From JAJFUI01 sp963754135 (GTDB lineage: Bacteria > Planctomycetota > Planctomycetia > Pirellulales > Thermoguttaceae): a stretch of 64,000 nt of DNA. Made by a program: the position numbers and the translations under genes. The notes under the pieces were generated by a model. That model saw nothing but the letters and a program-made list of their open reading frames with translations. It did not search any database and was not told the DNA's origin. The stretch spans positions 201,496-265,495 of the forward strand of contig CAVWEY010000005.1 in the NCBI GenBank assembly GCA_963754135.1. Reading direction: 5' to 3'. Shown here piece by piece: positions 18,187 to 28,920 of this stretch. Position 1 is the first letter of the stretch; the number at the start of each line of letters is the position of its first letter.

Positions 18187-19591
18187 TCATTCCGCGTTCA
18201 GTTGCACCGTCTCCCGGTACTCCGGCACGCTCACGTTCCAGCCCATCTGGCGGCGGACGTCTTCGGCCAGCTTGAGCGACGCCTGCGGCTCGCCGTGGGT
18301 GATGAACAGCCGGCGGGGCGGCTGTTGGAAATAGCCCAGCCATTTCAGCAGGCCGTCGCGGTCGGCGTGGCCGGAAATGCCTTGAATCTGCCGCACCTCG
18401 GCCCGCACCAGGCGGTTGATGCCGTGGATGCGGACCTCCGGGTGGCCGTCGAGGATTTGCCGGCCCAGGGTCCCTTCCGCCTGGTAGCCGACGAAGAGAA
18501 TCGTGCAGGCGGGGTCGCCAATGTGGTGGGCGAGGTGATGCTTGATGCGGCCCGCCGTACACATGCCCGAAGTGGACATAATCACCGCCGGCGCCTGAAG
18601 CGCGTTGATGGCCATCGACTCCTGCACCGTCCGCAGCACCCGCAGCAAAGGAAACTTGAGCAGCGACCGCCCCCCGGCGACCATCTCCTCTGCCTCGGCG
18701 TCGAAACACTCGCGGTGCCGGCCGAAGACCTCGTTCACCTGGGCGGCCATCGGACTATCGAGAAACACCGGCGTCTGGGGGATCCGCCCGGCGCCGAGCA
18801 GCCGGTTGAGGTAGTAGATCAGTTCCTGGGCCCGCTCGATGGCGAAGATCGGGACGATCACCTTGCCGCCGCGGCCGGCGGTTTCCGTAATCACCTGCTC
18901 CAGTTGCGACTCGACCGTGTCGTGGTTCTCGTGCCGCCGGTCGCCGTAGGTCGATTCCATCACCACGTAGTCGGCCTCGGTGAAGACGGTCGGGTTGCGG
19001 ACGATCGGCCGGTCCCACTGCCCCAGGTCGCCGGTAAAGATGATCCGCGTCGGGCGGGCGTGACCGGCCACGCGGAGCTCGATCATCGCCGAGCCGAGGA
19101 TGTGGCCGGCATCGTGGAAAACGGCTTGCACCCGGTCGGTGAGCCGGACGGGCCGGTCGTAGGGCGAAGACTGCAACAGCGGCAGCGTGCGTTCTACGTC
19201 CGCCGGCGTATAGAGCGGCCGGACGGGCCGCTGGGGGCGGCGGCCCTCCTTGTGGTGCCGCTTCTGCTTGAACGCGGCATCTTCCATCTGAATCTCGGCG
19301 GCGTCCCGGAGCACCAACTCCACCAGATCGGCCGAGGCGGAGGTGGCGATGATCGGGCCGCGGAAACCCTCCCGCACCAACTTCGGCGCCAGGCCGCAGT
19401 GGTCGACGTGGGCGTGCGTCAAGAGCATCGCGTCCAGGTCGCGGAGCCGCAGCGGGCTCTTATCCCAATTCCGGGCCAAGTACGCCCGCTCCTGGTGCAT
19501 CCCACAATCCACCAACAGCCGGGCGCCGTCCGCCTCGACGTAGTATTGCGATCCGGTGACCTGTCGCGGCCCCCAGGAATTGCAGATTCAC
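18187..19591 (-). CDS. Beta-CASP metallo-beta-lactamase fold hydrolase (RNase-like), N-terminal frameshift
   Basis: A member of the MBL/beta-CASP family related to RNA-cleaving CPSF-type enzymes. Metal ligands are in LLTHAHVDHCGL, FHDAGHILGSA and ISGHADRDGLL. The beta-CASP part holds PVFLDSPMAAQVNEVF and STSGMCTAGRIKHHL, and the C-terminal RNA-specificity motif is in LFVGYQAEGTLGRQI. The longest frame begins at 19515 (MVDCGMHQ), but homologues start earlier. A GTG at 19591 with an upstream GAGG gives NLQFLGAA, and another frame then gives GSQYYVEADGARLLVDCGM. A frameshift near 19565 therefore splits the first 25 residues. Confidence 0.88.
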
Positions 19592-19601
19592 GGTGCGGTC
19601 C

Positions 19602-21678
19602 TCATTTGCCCGTCAACTCGTCGGCCAGCGGGCCGGCGTCGTAGACCTTCCGCAGCGATTCGAGAATGGCGCTGCCGTGGACGGAGATCGAGCGGCCCTG
19701 TTGGGTGTACACGTAATCCCAAACCAGCGAAGGCAGATCGCCGTCGAAGATGATCCCGACCAGTTCGCCGTCACGGTTGACCACCGGACTGCCCGAATTG
19801 CCGCCGATGATGTCGGCCGTGCAGACGAAATTCATCGGCGTGGCCATGTCCAGCCCGCTCTTCCGGTCGATCCAACTCTTGGGCAAGTCGAACGGCTCGG
19901 CAAAGTCGTGCTCTTTCGCCCGCCCGTACAGCCCGCCAAAGGTGGTCCAGGCGGGGGCCGGCATGCCGTCTTCTTCGCAGCGTTCGACCTTGCCGAAAGA
20001 GAGCCGGAGCGTGAAGGTGGCATCGGGATACTCATCGCTGCCGTACAGCGAGAAGCGGATGTTGGCCAGCTTGCCGTACGCCTCGCGCTGCGGTTCGTCA
20101 ACTTGCTGCTCGAAGACCGTGCGGACCGCCCGGGCCGGCTCATCGACCAGCCGGGCCAAGCGAATCATCGGGTCCCCCGAGGCGTCGATGGCCTGCTGGC
20201 CCCCTTCGGCCAGTTGGCGGCGGACCGCCACGTCGGCCAGCCTGGTGCCGCGGATCAATTCGGCCGCCCGCGCCGGGCGATTTGCCGTCCATCACCTTGC
20301 GCACCAGCGGGTCGTCGTAGCCCTTCTGCTCGGTGTACATGCTCAGCGAGTCGGCCAGCTTGGCCGTTTCCAGGTCGTCATAGACCGGGGCCTCGGAGAA
20401 CAACCCCAACTTGAGCGACTCCAGCTTCGACGTGCCGTACTCGCGGAGCCGGCCGGCGTTGGGTTTGGCGGTCTCGGCGGCCAGCCGGACCAGCGTGCGG
20501 GCGAAGCCGAAGTTGGCGCTTTGGAACGCCAGACCCTGCTCCAGCAGGTTATAGTCGCTGCGGATCCGCTTCAGGGTGGTCAACGACTGGTCGATCGTTT
20601 TCACCGCGGCGTCGAAGTCGGCGGCCAGGGCGGGATTGGCGGCGGCGGCCCGGCGGAGCGAGTTCTCTTCCGCCTCTTTCACGGCCATGACGGCCGGGTC
20701 TTGCAGGCCGGCCAATCCGCCCAGTCGGGCCTTCATGGAGTTCTGCACGCGCAGCAACATTCCCCGCGCCCGCCGGGCGTTCTCCGCGCTCCGCCCGCCG
20801 AACGTCAGCGCCAACACCTCCTGCCGCCGCCACAAGTCCAGCGACGCCGGCAACTGCACGTCCCGCAGGTACTCCAGGTGCCGCACCGTAAGCGTCCGTT
20901 CCGTGCGGCCGGGATTGCCGGCCACGAACACCAGGTCTCCCTCCTTCAACGAAGCGGGATTCCACGTCAGGTGGTCCGGCGTGCGGACCGGCTTGCCGTT
21001 CTCGTACACGCGGAAGAAACAGATGTCCAGATCGAAGCGGGGATACTCGAAGTTGTCGGGGTCGCCGCCGAAGGCCGCGATCACGTCCTCGGGGGCGAAG
21101 ACCAGCCGCACGTCGGTGTACTTCTTGTAGCGGTAGAGGTGGTATAGCCCGCCGTGGTAAAGCGCGATCACCTCGCACCGCAGGCCGGTCTGCTTGGTCG
21201 ATTTCTCCTCGATGGTGGCGATCACCGCCCGGCGCTGCTTTTCCGCCGTGGCCGGATCGGTGGCGGTGACCGCCGCGCCCACCCGCTCGGTCACGTCCTC
21301 GACGCTCACCAGCACGTTCAGTTCCATGTTGGGGCACTTGAGTTCGTCGCCGCGGGTGCGGGCGTAGTAACCCGATTTCAACAAATCGTGGCCCTTCGTG
21401 CTGAGGTCCTGCAACGGCCCTTCGCCGATGTGATGGTTGGTCATTACCAGCCCGTCGGCCGAGACGAACGACCCCGAGCCGCCGGGAAAGCGGATGGCGG
21501 ATCGCTGTAAGTGGCCCAGCCAGGCGTCGCTGGGGTCGAAGCCGTACCGCTCCTGGAGCAGCTTCCGCGGCGGCTGACCGAACAGCCACATGCCCTCGTC
21601 CGCCCACGCCGCGGTGGCAGCGACTATCGAGACGGCAGCCAAGAACACCACAACCAGCGGAATCCGACGGCAGTACAT
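19602..21678 (-). CDS. S46 family peptidase (dipeptidyl-peptidase 7/11 type), one frameshift
   Basis: A secreted serine peptidase removing dipeptides from peptide N-termini. The ATG at 21678 is followed by a signal peptide (LVVVFLAAVSIVAATAAWAD) and the family start EGMWLFGQPP. The catalytic His is in VMTNHHIGEG, and the catalytic Ser in GGNSGSPVVNRDGELVGI near the C-terminus. The frame breaks near 20270-20281 in a GC run: the N-terminal part reads to VMDGKSP and the remainder continues as AAELIRGTRLADVAV in another frame to 19602. The two parts together give about 690 residues, close to family length. The break is probably a consensus indel. Confidence 0.9.
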
Positions 21679-21874
21679 GATTCGATCTCCTTGGGGCGGA
21701 AACTTCGGTGGGACAACGGGGGTTGGAAAGCAACAATTATGCTAACCCACGGGCAGCCGGCTGGCAAGGGGGGGCAGCTTGACGCCCCCAATCGTACCGG
21801 CGTAGAATGTTTCCACACCGGAGCGGAGGCTCCGGCAGGGCGACGTGGATGACGCACAACCTACTGGCAGCAGA

Positions 21875-23290
21875 ATGAGCCGAGAACAGCTTCTCGCAAT
21901 CCTCCGCCCGTATGGCCAGGAACACTTGCTGGCCTTCTGGGACGGACTCAATCCGCCGGATCGGGCGTCGCTCGTCCGGCAGATCGAGGCGATTGACTTC
22001 CCGTTGCTCCGCCGGCTCTACGAGCGGCGCGGCTGGCCGGCGGGCATTGGCGAGTTGGCCGCGCGGGCCGAATCGCCGCCGGCGTTCCGGCTGGACTCTG
22101 CCGGCAACCCGTTCAGCCCAGAACTCGCCCGGCAACGCGGCGTCGAAGCGCTCCGCGCCGGGCAGCTCGGCGTGATCCTGACGGCCGGCGGACAGGGGAC
22201 GCGGCTGGGTTTCGACCGGCCCAAGGGGATGTTCCCCATCGGGCCGCTCTCGCAAAAATCCCTCTTTCAGATTCACGTCGAGAAGATCGTGGCTGCCGCC
22301 CGGCGCTACGGCCTGCGGATTCCGCTCTATCTGATGACCAGCCCGGCGACGCACGCAGAAACCACGGCGTTCTTCGCCGAGCACGGGCGGTTCGGACTGC
22401 CGGTGGAAGACCTGTTCCTGTTTTGCCAAGGTACAATGCCCGCCGTCGATGAGCAGACCGGCCGCGTGTTGTTGGAAGGGCCGGGGCAAGTCGCCCTGAG
22501 TCCCGACGGGCACGGCGGCCTGCTGGCCGCGCTGGCCAGGAGCGGCGCGTTGGAAGACATCGACCGCCGCCAAGTCCGCCACCTGTTCTACCTCCAGGTG
22601 GACAATCCGCTGGTGGACATCTGCGGGCGGGAGTTCGTGGGCTATCACCTCTTGTCCGGCTCGGAGTTTTCCACGCAAGTGGTCGCCAAGCGGGACCCGC
22701 TGGAGCGGGTGGGGAACGTGGTGCAGGTGGACGGCCGGCCGCTGGTAATCGAGTACAGCGACCTGCCCGACCAGGCTGCCCGGCGGCGGAACCCCGACGG
22801 CTCGCTAAAGATTTGGGCGGGCAGCATCGCCGTCCACGTCATCGACGCCGCGCTCTTGCGGCGGGTGGCCGGAGTGGCCGACGCCCTGCCGTTCCACGTC
22901 GCCCGGAAGAGAGCGGCGTACATCGACGCGGCGGGCCGGCGGATCGAGCCGGCGGAGCCCAACGCGCTCAAGTTCGAGCGGTTCATCTTCGACTTGATGC
23001 CGCTCTCGCATAACGCGATCATCGTGGAGGTCGATCGGGCGCGGGCCTTCGCCCCGCTGAAGAATGCCTCCGGGGCGAAGGAAGACACGCCGGAGACGGT
23101 CCGTGCGCAGCTTGCCGCCCTGCACCGCGGTTGGCTCCGGCAGGCCGGCGCGGAAGTGGCCGACGGCGCGATGGTGGAGATCAGCCCGCTGTACGCGCTC
23201 GATGCCGAAGAGTTGGCCGCCAAACTGCCGCCCGGCACGCGGATCGCCGCGCCGGCCTATTTCGGCGGGAACCAGGGTGGCACGCCCTGA
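21875..23290 (+). CDS. UTP--sugar-1-phosphate uridylyltransferase (UDPGP/UAP1-like)
   Basis: Forms a UDP-sugar from UTP and a sugar 1-phosphate (GlcNAc-1-P or glucose-1-P; specificity not resolved). The nucleotide-binding loop is LTAGGQGTRLGFDRPKGMFP, followed by QIHVEKI, YLMTSPATH, LFLFCQGTMPA and FYLQVDNPLVDICGREFVG. These match the UAP1/AGX eukaryote-like class found in planctomycetes. ATG 21875 (MSREQLLAILRPYGQEHLL) is preferred to a GTG at 21845, since homologues begin near this point. The stop codon lies inside the first arm of a 25-bp inverted repeat (23276-23354), so the last residues GGTP are repeat-derived. Confidence 0.88.
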   Translation: MSREQLLAILRPYGQEHLLAFWDGLNPPDRASLVRQIEAIDFPLLRRLYERRGWPAGIGELAARAESPPAFRLDSAGNPFSPELARQRGVEALRAGQLGVILTAGGQGTRLGFDRPKGMFPIGPLSQKSLFQIHVEKIVAAARRYGLRIPLYLMTSPATHAETTAFFAEHGRFGLPVEDLFLFCQGTMPAVDEQTGRVLLEGPGQVALSPDGHGGLLAALARSGALEDIDRRQVRHLFYLQVDNPLVDICGREFVGYHLLSGSEFSTQVVAKRDPLERVGNVVQVDGRPLVIEYSDLPDQAARRRNPDGSLKIWAGSIAVHVIDAALLRRVAGVADALPFHVARKRAAYIDAAGRRIEPAEPNALKFERFIFDLMPLSHNAIIVEVDRARAFAPLKNASGAKEDTPETVRAQLAALHRGWLRQAGAEVADGAMVEISPLYALDAEELAAKLPPGTRIAAPAYFGGNQGGTP

Positions 23291-23354
23291 AAGGGCGTGG
23301 TGAACCGCCGACTTCCAACGCAACTGCTGCCACGCCCTTTCAGGGCGTGCCACC
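23276..23354. terminator. 25-bp inverted repeat between convergent genes
   Basis: The perfect arms GGTGGCACGCCCTGAAAGGG plus CGTGG (23276-23300) and their reverse complement (23330-23354) face each other across 29 bases. Each arm is also a small hairpin (CACGCCCT / AGGGCGTG). The element overlaps the end of the uridylyltransferase gene and stops 18 bases short of the DUF4340 gene end. It could form a strong bidirectional stem, although there is no clear T-run. Confidence 0.7.
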
Positions 23355-23372
23355 CAATCGAGCAATCCTCGA

Positions 23373-25201
23373 CTATTTTCCACCCGCCGGCCCTTCGGCC
23401 TTCAGCTTCTCCAAGTCGTCCGTCGGAGCGGCAGGCTCTTTCGGCGAGTCCTCGTGCTGGCCTCCGGCGTGCTCGTCCTTGGCGGCCTTGTCTTGATCCT
23501 TGGCCTTGGGCTTCTCCTTCTTCTTGACAATCTCGTCGCGGCCAAGGTGGATCTTGCGGTAGACCTCGTTGGAGATGACGTAGTACCAGTCGGCGAAGCG
23601 GGCGTTCAACTCGCCGGCCCGCTTCTTGCCGTCGGCAATCTTCTGCTCGTATTCGTCCTGCTTCCGCTTGTTGTCCTTCCCGACGCGCTCGCGCTCGGCT
23701 TGGAGGGCCTTCTTCTCGGCCTCTTTCTGCGCGGCGGTTTTCTCGGCGGGCTTCTTGTCCTCCGCCTTCTTGCGCCGGCCTTCTTCGCGTCCCCCTTCGT
23801 CGCGCCGGGTTTCTTCGGTTCGGCGTTCTTTTCCGCCGGCTTCTTCGCGTCCGGCTTTGCCTGGACGTCCTTCTTCTCCTCGGGCGGCTTCTTTTCCGGC
23901 TCGCTCTTGGCTTCGGGAAGCGGCTCAAACTGGGGCTTGGCGACCAACTCGGGATTGAACTCGGCCATGATGAACAGGTAGCGGTTCAGGCCGGCGCCGC
24001 CGGGCTCTTCCTTTTTCTTTTCCGCCTCTTTCTCCTTGCCTTTGGGCTTCTCGTCTTTCTTCTTCTCGTCCTTTTTGGCGGCGCCGCGGCCGGCGATGTC
24101 GCCGAAACGGAGGACGTACTCGACGCCGTCCTTGGCGCCGACGCGGATTTCCCCCTCGTTGGAAAAGACTTCCATAGGGCCGTTCTCTTCCGGCGGGGCC
24201 AGGAAAAACCCCCTGTCTTCCAACGACTGGGCGGCGGCGTCGCCGCGGACAACCAGCTTGCCGGCCGCCTTCAGGTCGGCGCTCAGGCCGCCCGGCTTGC
24301 GGCTGACGTCGACGATCTTCAAGTCATCCAGGGCCAGCATCATGTCGTCGAGCTTCGTCGTGTTAAGCTCCTCGTCGGCGGCCATTTTCACCGGCGCCCA
24401 ATGCGCCTGACCGGGGTTTTTCGGGTCGGGCAAGAACTTCTGGTCGTCGGTCATCTTCCATTTCGGCTCGCCGGCGTCGTTGTGATCGAGCTGCATGCGG
24501 CCGCGTTGGACGATCACCATGCCCGTGTCCGTGCCCTTGATGGCGTAGTCGCGGATCCAGAGCCGGCCCACGTCGAAGGAGCTGATTTGCAGCAGGTTCC
24601 GCTCGATCCAGTTCTCGAACTTCGTGCTGAACTTGTCCGTCCTGGCCTCGACGGTGTAGATCGGGTCCTGGCCGACCTTGCGGACGTAGCGCAGCCCGGC
24701 GCGGCCGGGCACTTCCTTGCCGATCACCAAGGCGAGCAGTTCCTTCCCCTCCTTGTTGTTCATCACGACTTTCATGCCCACGCCGGTGGCCCCCACTTTG
24801 AGCACTTTCGGGTCCGGCTCGACCACGCCGAATTCCACCTGATCGCCCTGGGCCTCGCTGGGCATATCGAGGATCTTCATCCGCATCAGGGCCGTGGCCG
24901 CCGAGGCCACTTGCTCCTTGGCGTCGGCGGGGTAATTGTCGTGCGAAGGGATCACCCAGCGGGTCTTCCCCTTGTAGTCCAGTTCCGCCACCTGAAACCG
25001 AGTCACCGTGGCCGTGCTCTCGTCAAACTCGACGATCTCCAGGTCGGCGACTGCCAACGGGTCCTTAAAATCGGGATAGAGCAACTGGCCGCGGACGTCG
25101 TCGCGGCTGGAGGCCGGCAGCGAGGGGCGGGTGACGACGGCCAGCAGCACGGCCGCCGCCGCCACGGCCAGGAAAGTCAGTGTTTTCGCGGTTTCGTTCA
25201 T
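23373..25201 (-). CDS. DUF4340 domain protein, C-terminal frameshift
   Basis: A membrane-anchored companion of Gld-type ABC exporters. The N-terminal segment TLTFLAVAAAAVLLAVVTRP is a signal or anchor. The DUF4340 domain follows (for example VIPSHDNYPADAKEQVASAA and ALVIGKEVPGRAGLRYVRKV). Next comes a long Lys/Glu/Pro/Ala-rich low-complexity region (about residues 390-480). One frame runs into an Arg-rich nonsense tail and stops at 23606. Another frame encodes a protein-like ending (NARFADWYYVISNEVYRKIH) to 23373. A frameshift near 23775 in the low-complexity part is therefore likely. It lies 28 bases after the GldFG-like gene. Confidence 0.8.
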
Positions 25202-25229
25202 GGGAGTTATCGGTTATCGGTTTCGGTTT

Positions 25230-27971
25230 TCAGCGCAGCCGCGACCGGGCGACGCCCTCGCGCTCGCGGGCGCGGCGGGTGAAGAACACGACCACCGCCA
25301 CCAGCAGCGGCGCAATCGGCGGCAACAACAGCGCCAGCCACCGGACGGTGGAATGCACCCCGTCAATCTTCACCTTCAAATCGGTCTCGATCTTGGTCCG
25401 CTCTTGGTTCTGCTCCTGGCGCAATTGCGCGATCTTGGTCTCCTTCTGCCGCTCGAGGTCCTGCTGTTTCATCATCACCTCGATCAGCATCTGCTGGGGA
25501 TCGACGTTCTTCCGCTTCTTTAATTCGGCGATCTCGTCCTCCATCGCCTTCTGGGCCTTCGATTCCTCCTCCTCGACGTTCTTCGAGAACTTCTCGATCT
25601 GGTCGGCGGCGCTCTTGCGGTCCTTCTCCGTCCATTGGTCGATGTGGCTGAGCGTGCGGCACTTGGGCCGCCGCTTGCGGATATCGAGGAAGCGGCCGTC
25701 GCCGGCCAGCGCATCCAGCGCGTTGAGGATGAAAGTGACGTTGTCGAGAGTCAGGCGGATGCCCAAGTCGGGAATCTCGGCCTGCTCGCGGAGCCGGAAG
25801 AAAGCCTGCGAGAGCATGTCGATGTCGCACACCAGCACCACGTTGACCGTTGACTCGGGGGGCTTCTTCGGAGGGACTTTTTCCTTCTTCTTCGCATTGG
25901 CAGGCGCGTTTTCGGGATCGTCCGGCGGGGCCAATGGCACCTTGCCCTGGATGTGCGCGGCCAGCACGTAGCCCAGGCCGGTGGGCGTCTGCCGCCGGTC
26001 GGGGTTCAGGCCGCGCGGCCCCATCGGGCTCATCTGCATCAGCTCGGCGTAGCGGACCATGCCCGTCTCCTCGCCGGTCCTCGCTAGGGGCGTGAACCGG
26101 AGCGTCGAGGCGTTCAGCTTCATCACCGCGCCGGGGAAGGGAAAGAGCATCTGCTGCAAGCCCGAACTGATCGGATCGCCCCCGCCAAACGGCTCCTTCA
26201 CGCCTTCGCCTTGGCCTACGAACACGAACTCGGGGATCTCGCTGAACTGCGACAGTTTCGGATAGGGGTTGTATTTCTGCCAGATCACCTGGTCGCCGGC
26301 GAAATCGACGCCCAGCAGGTTCCAGAGGAGATTGATGTCCCCCTTGGGCGGCTGCTGCCCGCCCATGAACATCGGGTTCATCCCGCCCGGCGGCTGGCGG
26401 GGCGCGCTGGTGGCCGGCACCCCCGGACACCAGACCGGCGCCGGGTCCTCGAAGACGGCCGTCGGCTGGCCGCCGCGGACGGCGGCCACGAAGTTGTTCA
26501 TTTCCTCCGGCCCGAGCGAGGACGGTTGCACGGCCAGCAGCACGTCGTATTTCTCCAGGATCGGCTTGCTGGGGTCGACCCGCACCACCTCGTATTGCTT
26601 TTCCAGTTCGTCGATGATCGGCCAGTTAGGGGTCATGCCCTGCATGGTGAAGCCGCCGTAGAGTTGGGCGTCGGTGTTCAAGACGCCCAGCTTCTTCCGC
26701 TTTTGCTGGCTCAGCGTGCAGATGGAGCGGACCAACTCGTACTCGGCGGGCGTGTCCTGGTCGATAAACGACACGATGGCCTTGCCGGAGCCGGACTTGA
26801 CCGCCACGTGGAGGTAGATGTGGTCGGAGGCGAGCGCCCCGTGGCTCAACGTGGTGACCTCGCGGGGCTCGATGCTGTAGTTCTTTTCGGCCAGGGCGGC
26901 CTCCTCGGTGAAGCGGTCGGTGTCGTGGATCCGCACGTCCAGCTTTCCGCCGCCGATGGCCTTCAACTCCTGGAGGACGCTCAACAGGTTCACCCGCGCC
27001 GGCACGTAGGCCTCGGGCACGCTGGGACTGATGAAGGCCTCGATCCGCACCGGCCGGCTCACCTTCAGATTGCCGATCAACTCCCGCGTCTGCGGCGCCA
27101 GCGAGCTAAGCTGCTCGCTGGTCACGTCCCACCGCAGGTCGTGATGGCGGAACACGAGCACGGCGCCCACGGCAATGACGGCCAGGGCCAGCGTGCGGAC
27201 GGCGAAGTGGCAGGCCAGCGCCCGGCGCCGAGCCCCGCTGTACCAATGCCGCCGGCCGATCAGCACCATGCTCAGGTAGAGCATGACCGCCACGATCATG
27301 AGGAAGTAGGCCAGTCCGGCCAGGCTCAGCACGCCGCGGCCGAAGTCCGCGGACTGCTGGCTGATGCTCCAATTCTTGATCGCCAGCACGCCTTGCCGGC
27401 CGATGGTGCCGAAAATCGCGTCCGCCGCCGTCAGGAGCACCAGCGGCGCGTTCAGCAACACGCCCAGCACGTAGGCGATCGTGATGTTGCCGGTCAAAAA
27501 CGAGGCCACCATGCCGATGGCCAGCATGGCCAGCCCGACCAGCCAGTAGCCGATATAGGTGCCGATGAACAGTCCGACGTCCGGGTTGCCCAACCACTCC
27601 AGCACGGCCAGGTTGCACAGCAGCGAGAACACCAGCGCCACGCTGAAGATGGCCACGGCGGCCAGGTACTTGCCCAGCACGATGTCGAAATCGCGGGCGG
27701 GAATCGTCAGCAGCAGCTCGTCGGTCCCCTGCCGCCGCTCGTCGGCCCAAACGCCCATCGTGATCGTGGGGATGTAGACGAGCATAATGATGGGCAACCA
27801 GTAGCTTAGCTGGTCGAGATTCGCCAGGTTGTCGGCGAAAAAGGCGGGAAGGCAAAACGCGAAGAACGCCCCCAGCCCCACGAACAGGCAGATGAAGACG
27901 TAGCCCGTCGGATTGGCGAAGTAGCTGACGTAATTCCGCCGGAAGACGGCGGCTAGCACGTTAGTGTTCAT
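25230..27971 (-). CDS. Fused ABC-2 permease and GldG-like protein
   Basis: 913 residues combining two parts that are separate genes in gliding Bacteroidetes (GldF and GldG). Residues 1-250 form a permease with six membrane segments and the ABC-2 motif VWADERRQGTDELLLTIPAR. The middle part is the GldG periplasmic domain (SLAPQTRELIGNLKVSRPVR, LGVLNTDAQLYGGF, PDDPENAPANAKKKEKVPPK). A charged coiled coil (residues 780-870, rich in Lys, Glu and Gln) and a final membrane helix (WLALLLPPIAPLLVAVVVFF) close it. The ATPase gene lies upstream and DUF4340 downstream. The transported substrate is unknown; a gliding role is not implied. Confidence 0.9.
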   Translation of the reverse strand: MNTNVLAAVFRRNYVSYFANPTGYVFICLFVGLGAFFAFCLPAFFADNLANLDQLSYWLPIIMLVYIPTITMGVWADERRQGTDELLLTIPARDFDIVLGKYLAAVAIFSVALVFSLLCNLAVLEWLGNPDVGLFIGTYIGYWLVGLAMLAIGMVASFLTGNITIAYVLGVLLNAPLVLLTAADAIFGTIGRQGVLAIKNWSISQQSADFGRGVLSLAGLAYFLMIVAVMLYLSMVLIGRRHWYSGARRRALACHFAVRTLALAVIAVGAVLVFRHHDLRWDVTSEQLSSLAPQTRELIGNLKVSRPVRIEAFISPSVPEAYVPARVNLLSVLQELKAIGGGKLDVRIHDTDRFTEEAALAEKNYSIEPREVTTLSHGALASDHIYLHVAVKSGSGKAIVSFIDQDTPAEYELVRSICTLSQQKRKKLGVLNTDAQLYGGFTMQGMTPNWPIIDELEKQYEVVRVDPSKPILEKYDVLLAVQPSSLGPEEMNNFVAAVRGGQPTAVFEDPAPVWCPGVPATSAPRQPPGGMNPMFMGGQQPPKGDINLLWNLLGVDFAGDQVIWQKYNPYPKLSQFSEIPEFVFVGQGEGVKEPFGGGDPISSGLQQMLFPFPGAVMKLNASTLRFTPLARTGEETGMVRYAELMQMSPMGPRGLNPDRRQTPTGLGYVLAAHIQGKVPLAPPDDPENAPANAKKKEKVPPKKPPESTVNVVLVCDIDMLSQAFFRLREQAEIPDLGIRLTLDNVTFILNALDALAGDGRFLDIRKRRPKCRTLSHIDQWTEKDRKSAADQIEKFSKNVEEEESKAQKAMEDEIAELKKRKNVDPQQMLIEVMMKQQDLERQKETKIAQLRQEQNQERTKIETDLKVKIDGVHSTVRWLALLLPPIAPLLVAVVVFFTRRAREREGVARSRLR

Positions 27972-27998
27972 ATCTCATCCTTCATCCTTCATCCCTTT

Positions 27999-28730
27999 TC
28001 AAGCGGCCGTCAACTCGCGGAAGCGCTCGTCCAGCGGCTTACCGCCCTTGGTCAACTCCTTGATCGGGCCGTCGAAGATCAGGCGGCCCTCGTTGATAAA
28101 CAACACCCGGCCGGCCATTGCCTCGACTTCCTGCAAGATGTGGGTCGAAAGCAGGATCGTCTTGCTCCGGCCGAGTTTGCGGATCGTCTCCCGCACTTCG
28201 TGAATCTGGTTGGGGTCCAAGCCGGCGGTCGGCTCGTCGAGGATCAGCACGTCCGGCTCGTGCAGCAGCACCTGGGCCATGCCCACCCGCTGGCGGTAGC
28301 CGCGGGAGAGCTTCCCGATCGGCTTCCCGATCACGCTCCCCAGGGCGCAAAGATCGACGACCTGTGCGATCCGCTCCCGCTTCCGGGCGGACGACAGCCC
28401 GCGGGCGTCGGCGAAGAAACGCAACAGTGCCCGCGGCGTCATGTCGAGATAGAGCGGGCCGTTTTCCGGCAGATAGCCCAGCCGGGTGGAACCGGCCAGC
28501 CGGTCGGCCGCCATGTCATGCCCGGCGATCCGCGCCACCCCGGCCGAGGCCGCCAGGTAGCCGGTCAAGAGCTTCATTGTGGTGCTCTTGCCCGCCCCGT
28601 TCGGCCCCAGAAACGCCACCACCTCGCCCTGACGGACCTGGAAGGTGACGTTCTCGATGGCGGCAAAATCGCCGTAGTATTTCGAGAGGCCTACGGCCTC
28701 GATCATGGCGGGACCTGGCTGTTGGGTCAT
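27999..28730 (-). CDS. ABC transporter ATP-binding protein (GldA-like)
   Basis: The ATPase of the transporter formed with the next two genes. Walker A is GPNGAGKSTTMKLLTGY, the Q-loop region GYLPENGPLY, the ABC signature LSRGYRQRVGMAQ, Walker B VLILDEPTAGLDPNQ, and the His switch LLSTHIL. The ATG at 28730 is preferred to 28754 because GAGGAG precedes it at about nine bases. Alternatively translation begins at 28706 (MIEAVGLSKYYG). The permease gene starts 28 bases downstream. Confidence 0.93.
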   Translation of the reverse strand: MTQQPGPAMIEAVGLSKYYGDFAAIENVTFQVRQGEVVAFLGPNGAGKSTTMKLLTGYLAASAGVARIAGHDMAADRLAGSTRLGYLPENGPLYLDMTPRALLRFFADARGLSSARKRERIAQVVDLCALGSVIGKPIGKLSRGYRQRVGMAQVLLHEPDVLILDEPTAGLDPNQIHEVRETIRKLGRSKTILLSTHILQEVEAMAGRVLFINEGRLIFDGPIKELTKGGKPLDERFRELTAA

Positions 28731-28852
28731 CGTAACTTGCTCCTCATACGGCACCAGGGGGGATTCCTAGCCGGAGTGTAATAATGCTACGGATTATAGC
28801 AGGCTGCGGTTCGGCGCCAAAGGCCACCCCACCCGAAGACCCGGCCATGTAG

Positions 28853-28900
28853 GACAGGCTTCCAGCCTGTCGTCCTGGTGACACAGGCAAGATGCCTGTG
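28853..28900. repeat. Two tandem hairpins
   Basis: GACAGGCT-TCC-AGCCTGTC at 28853-28871 and CACAGGCA-AGA-TGCCTGTG at 28882-28900. Both have 8-bp stems and 3-nt loops, and both carry the same core phrase (ACAGGC). They occupy the gap between the ABC ATPase leader and the alpha/beta hydrolase end. Confidence 0.8.
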
Positions 28901-28920
28901 CTACGGTTGCCGCCGTCGCG

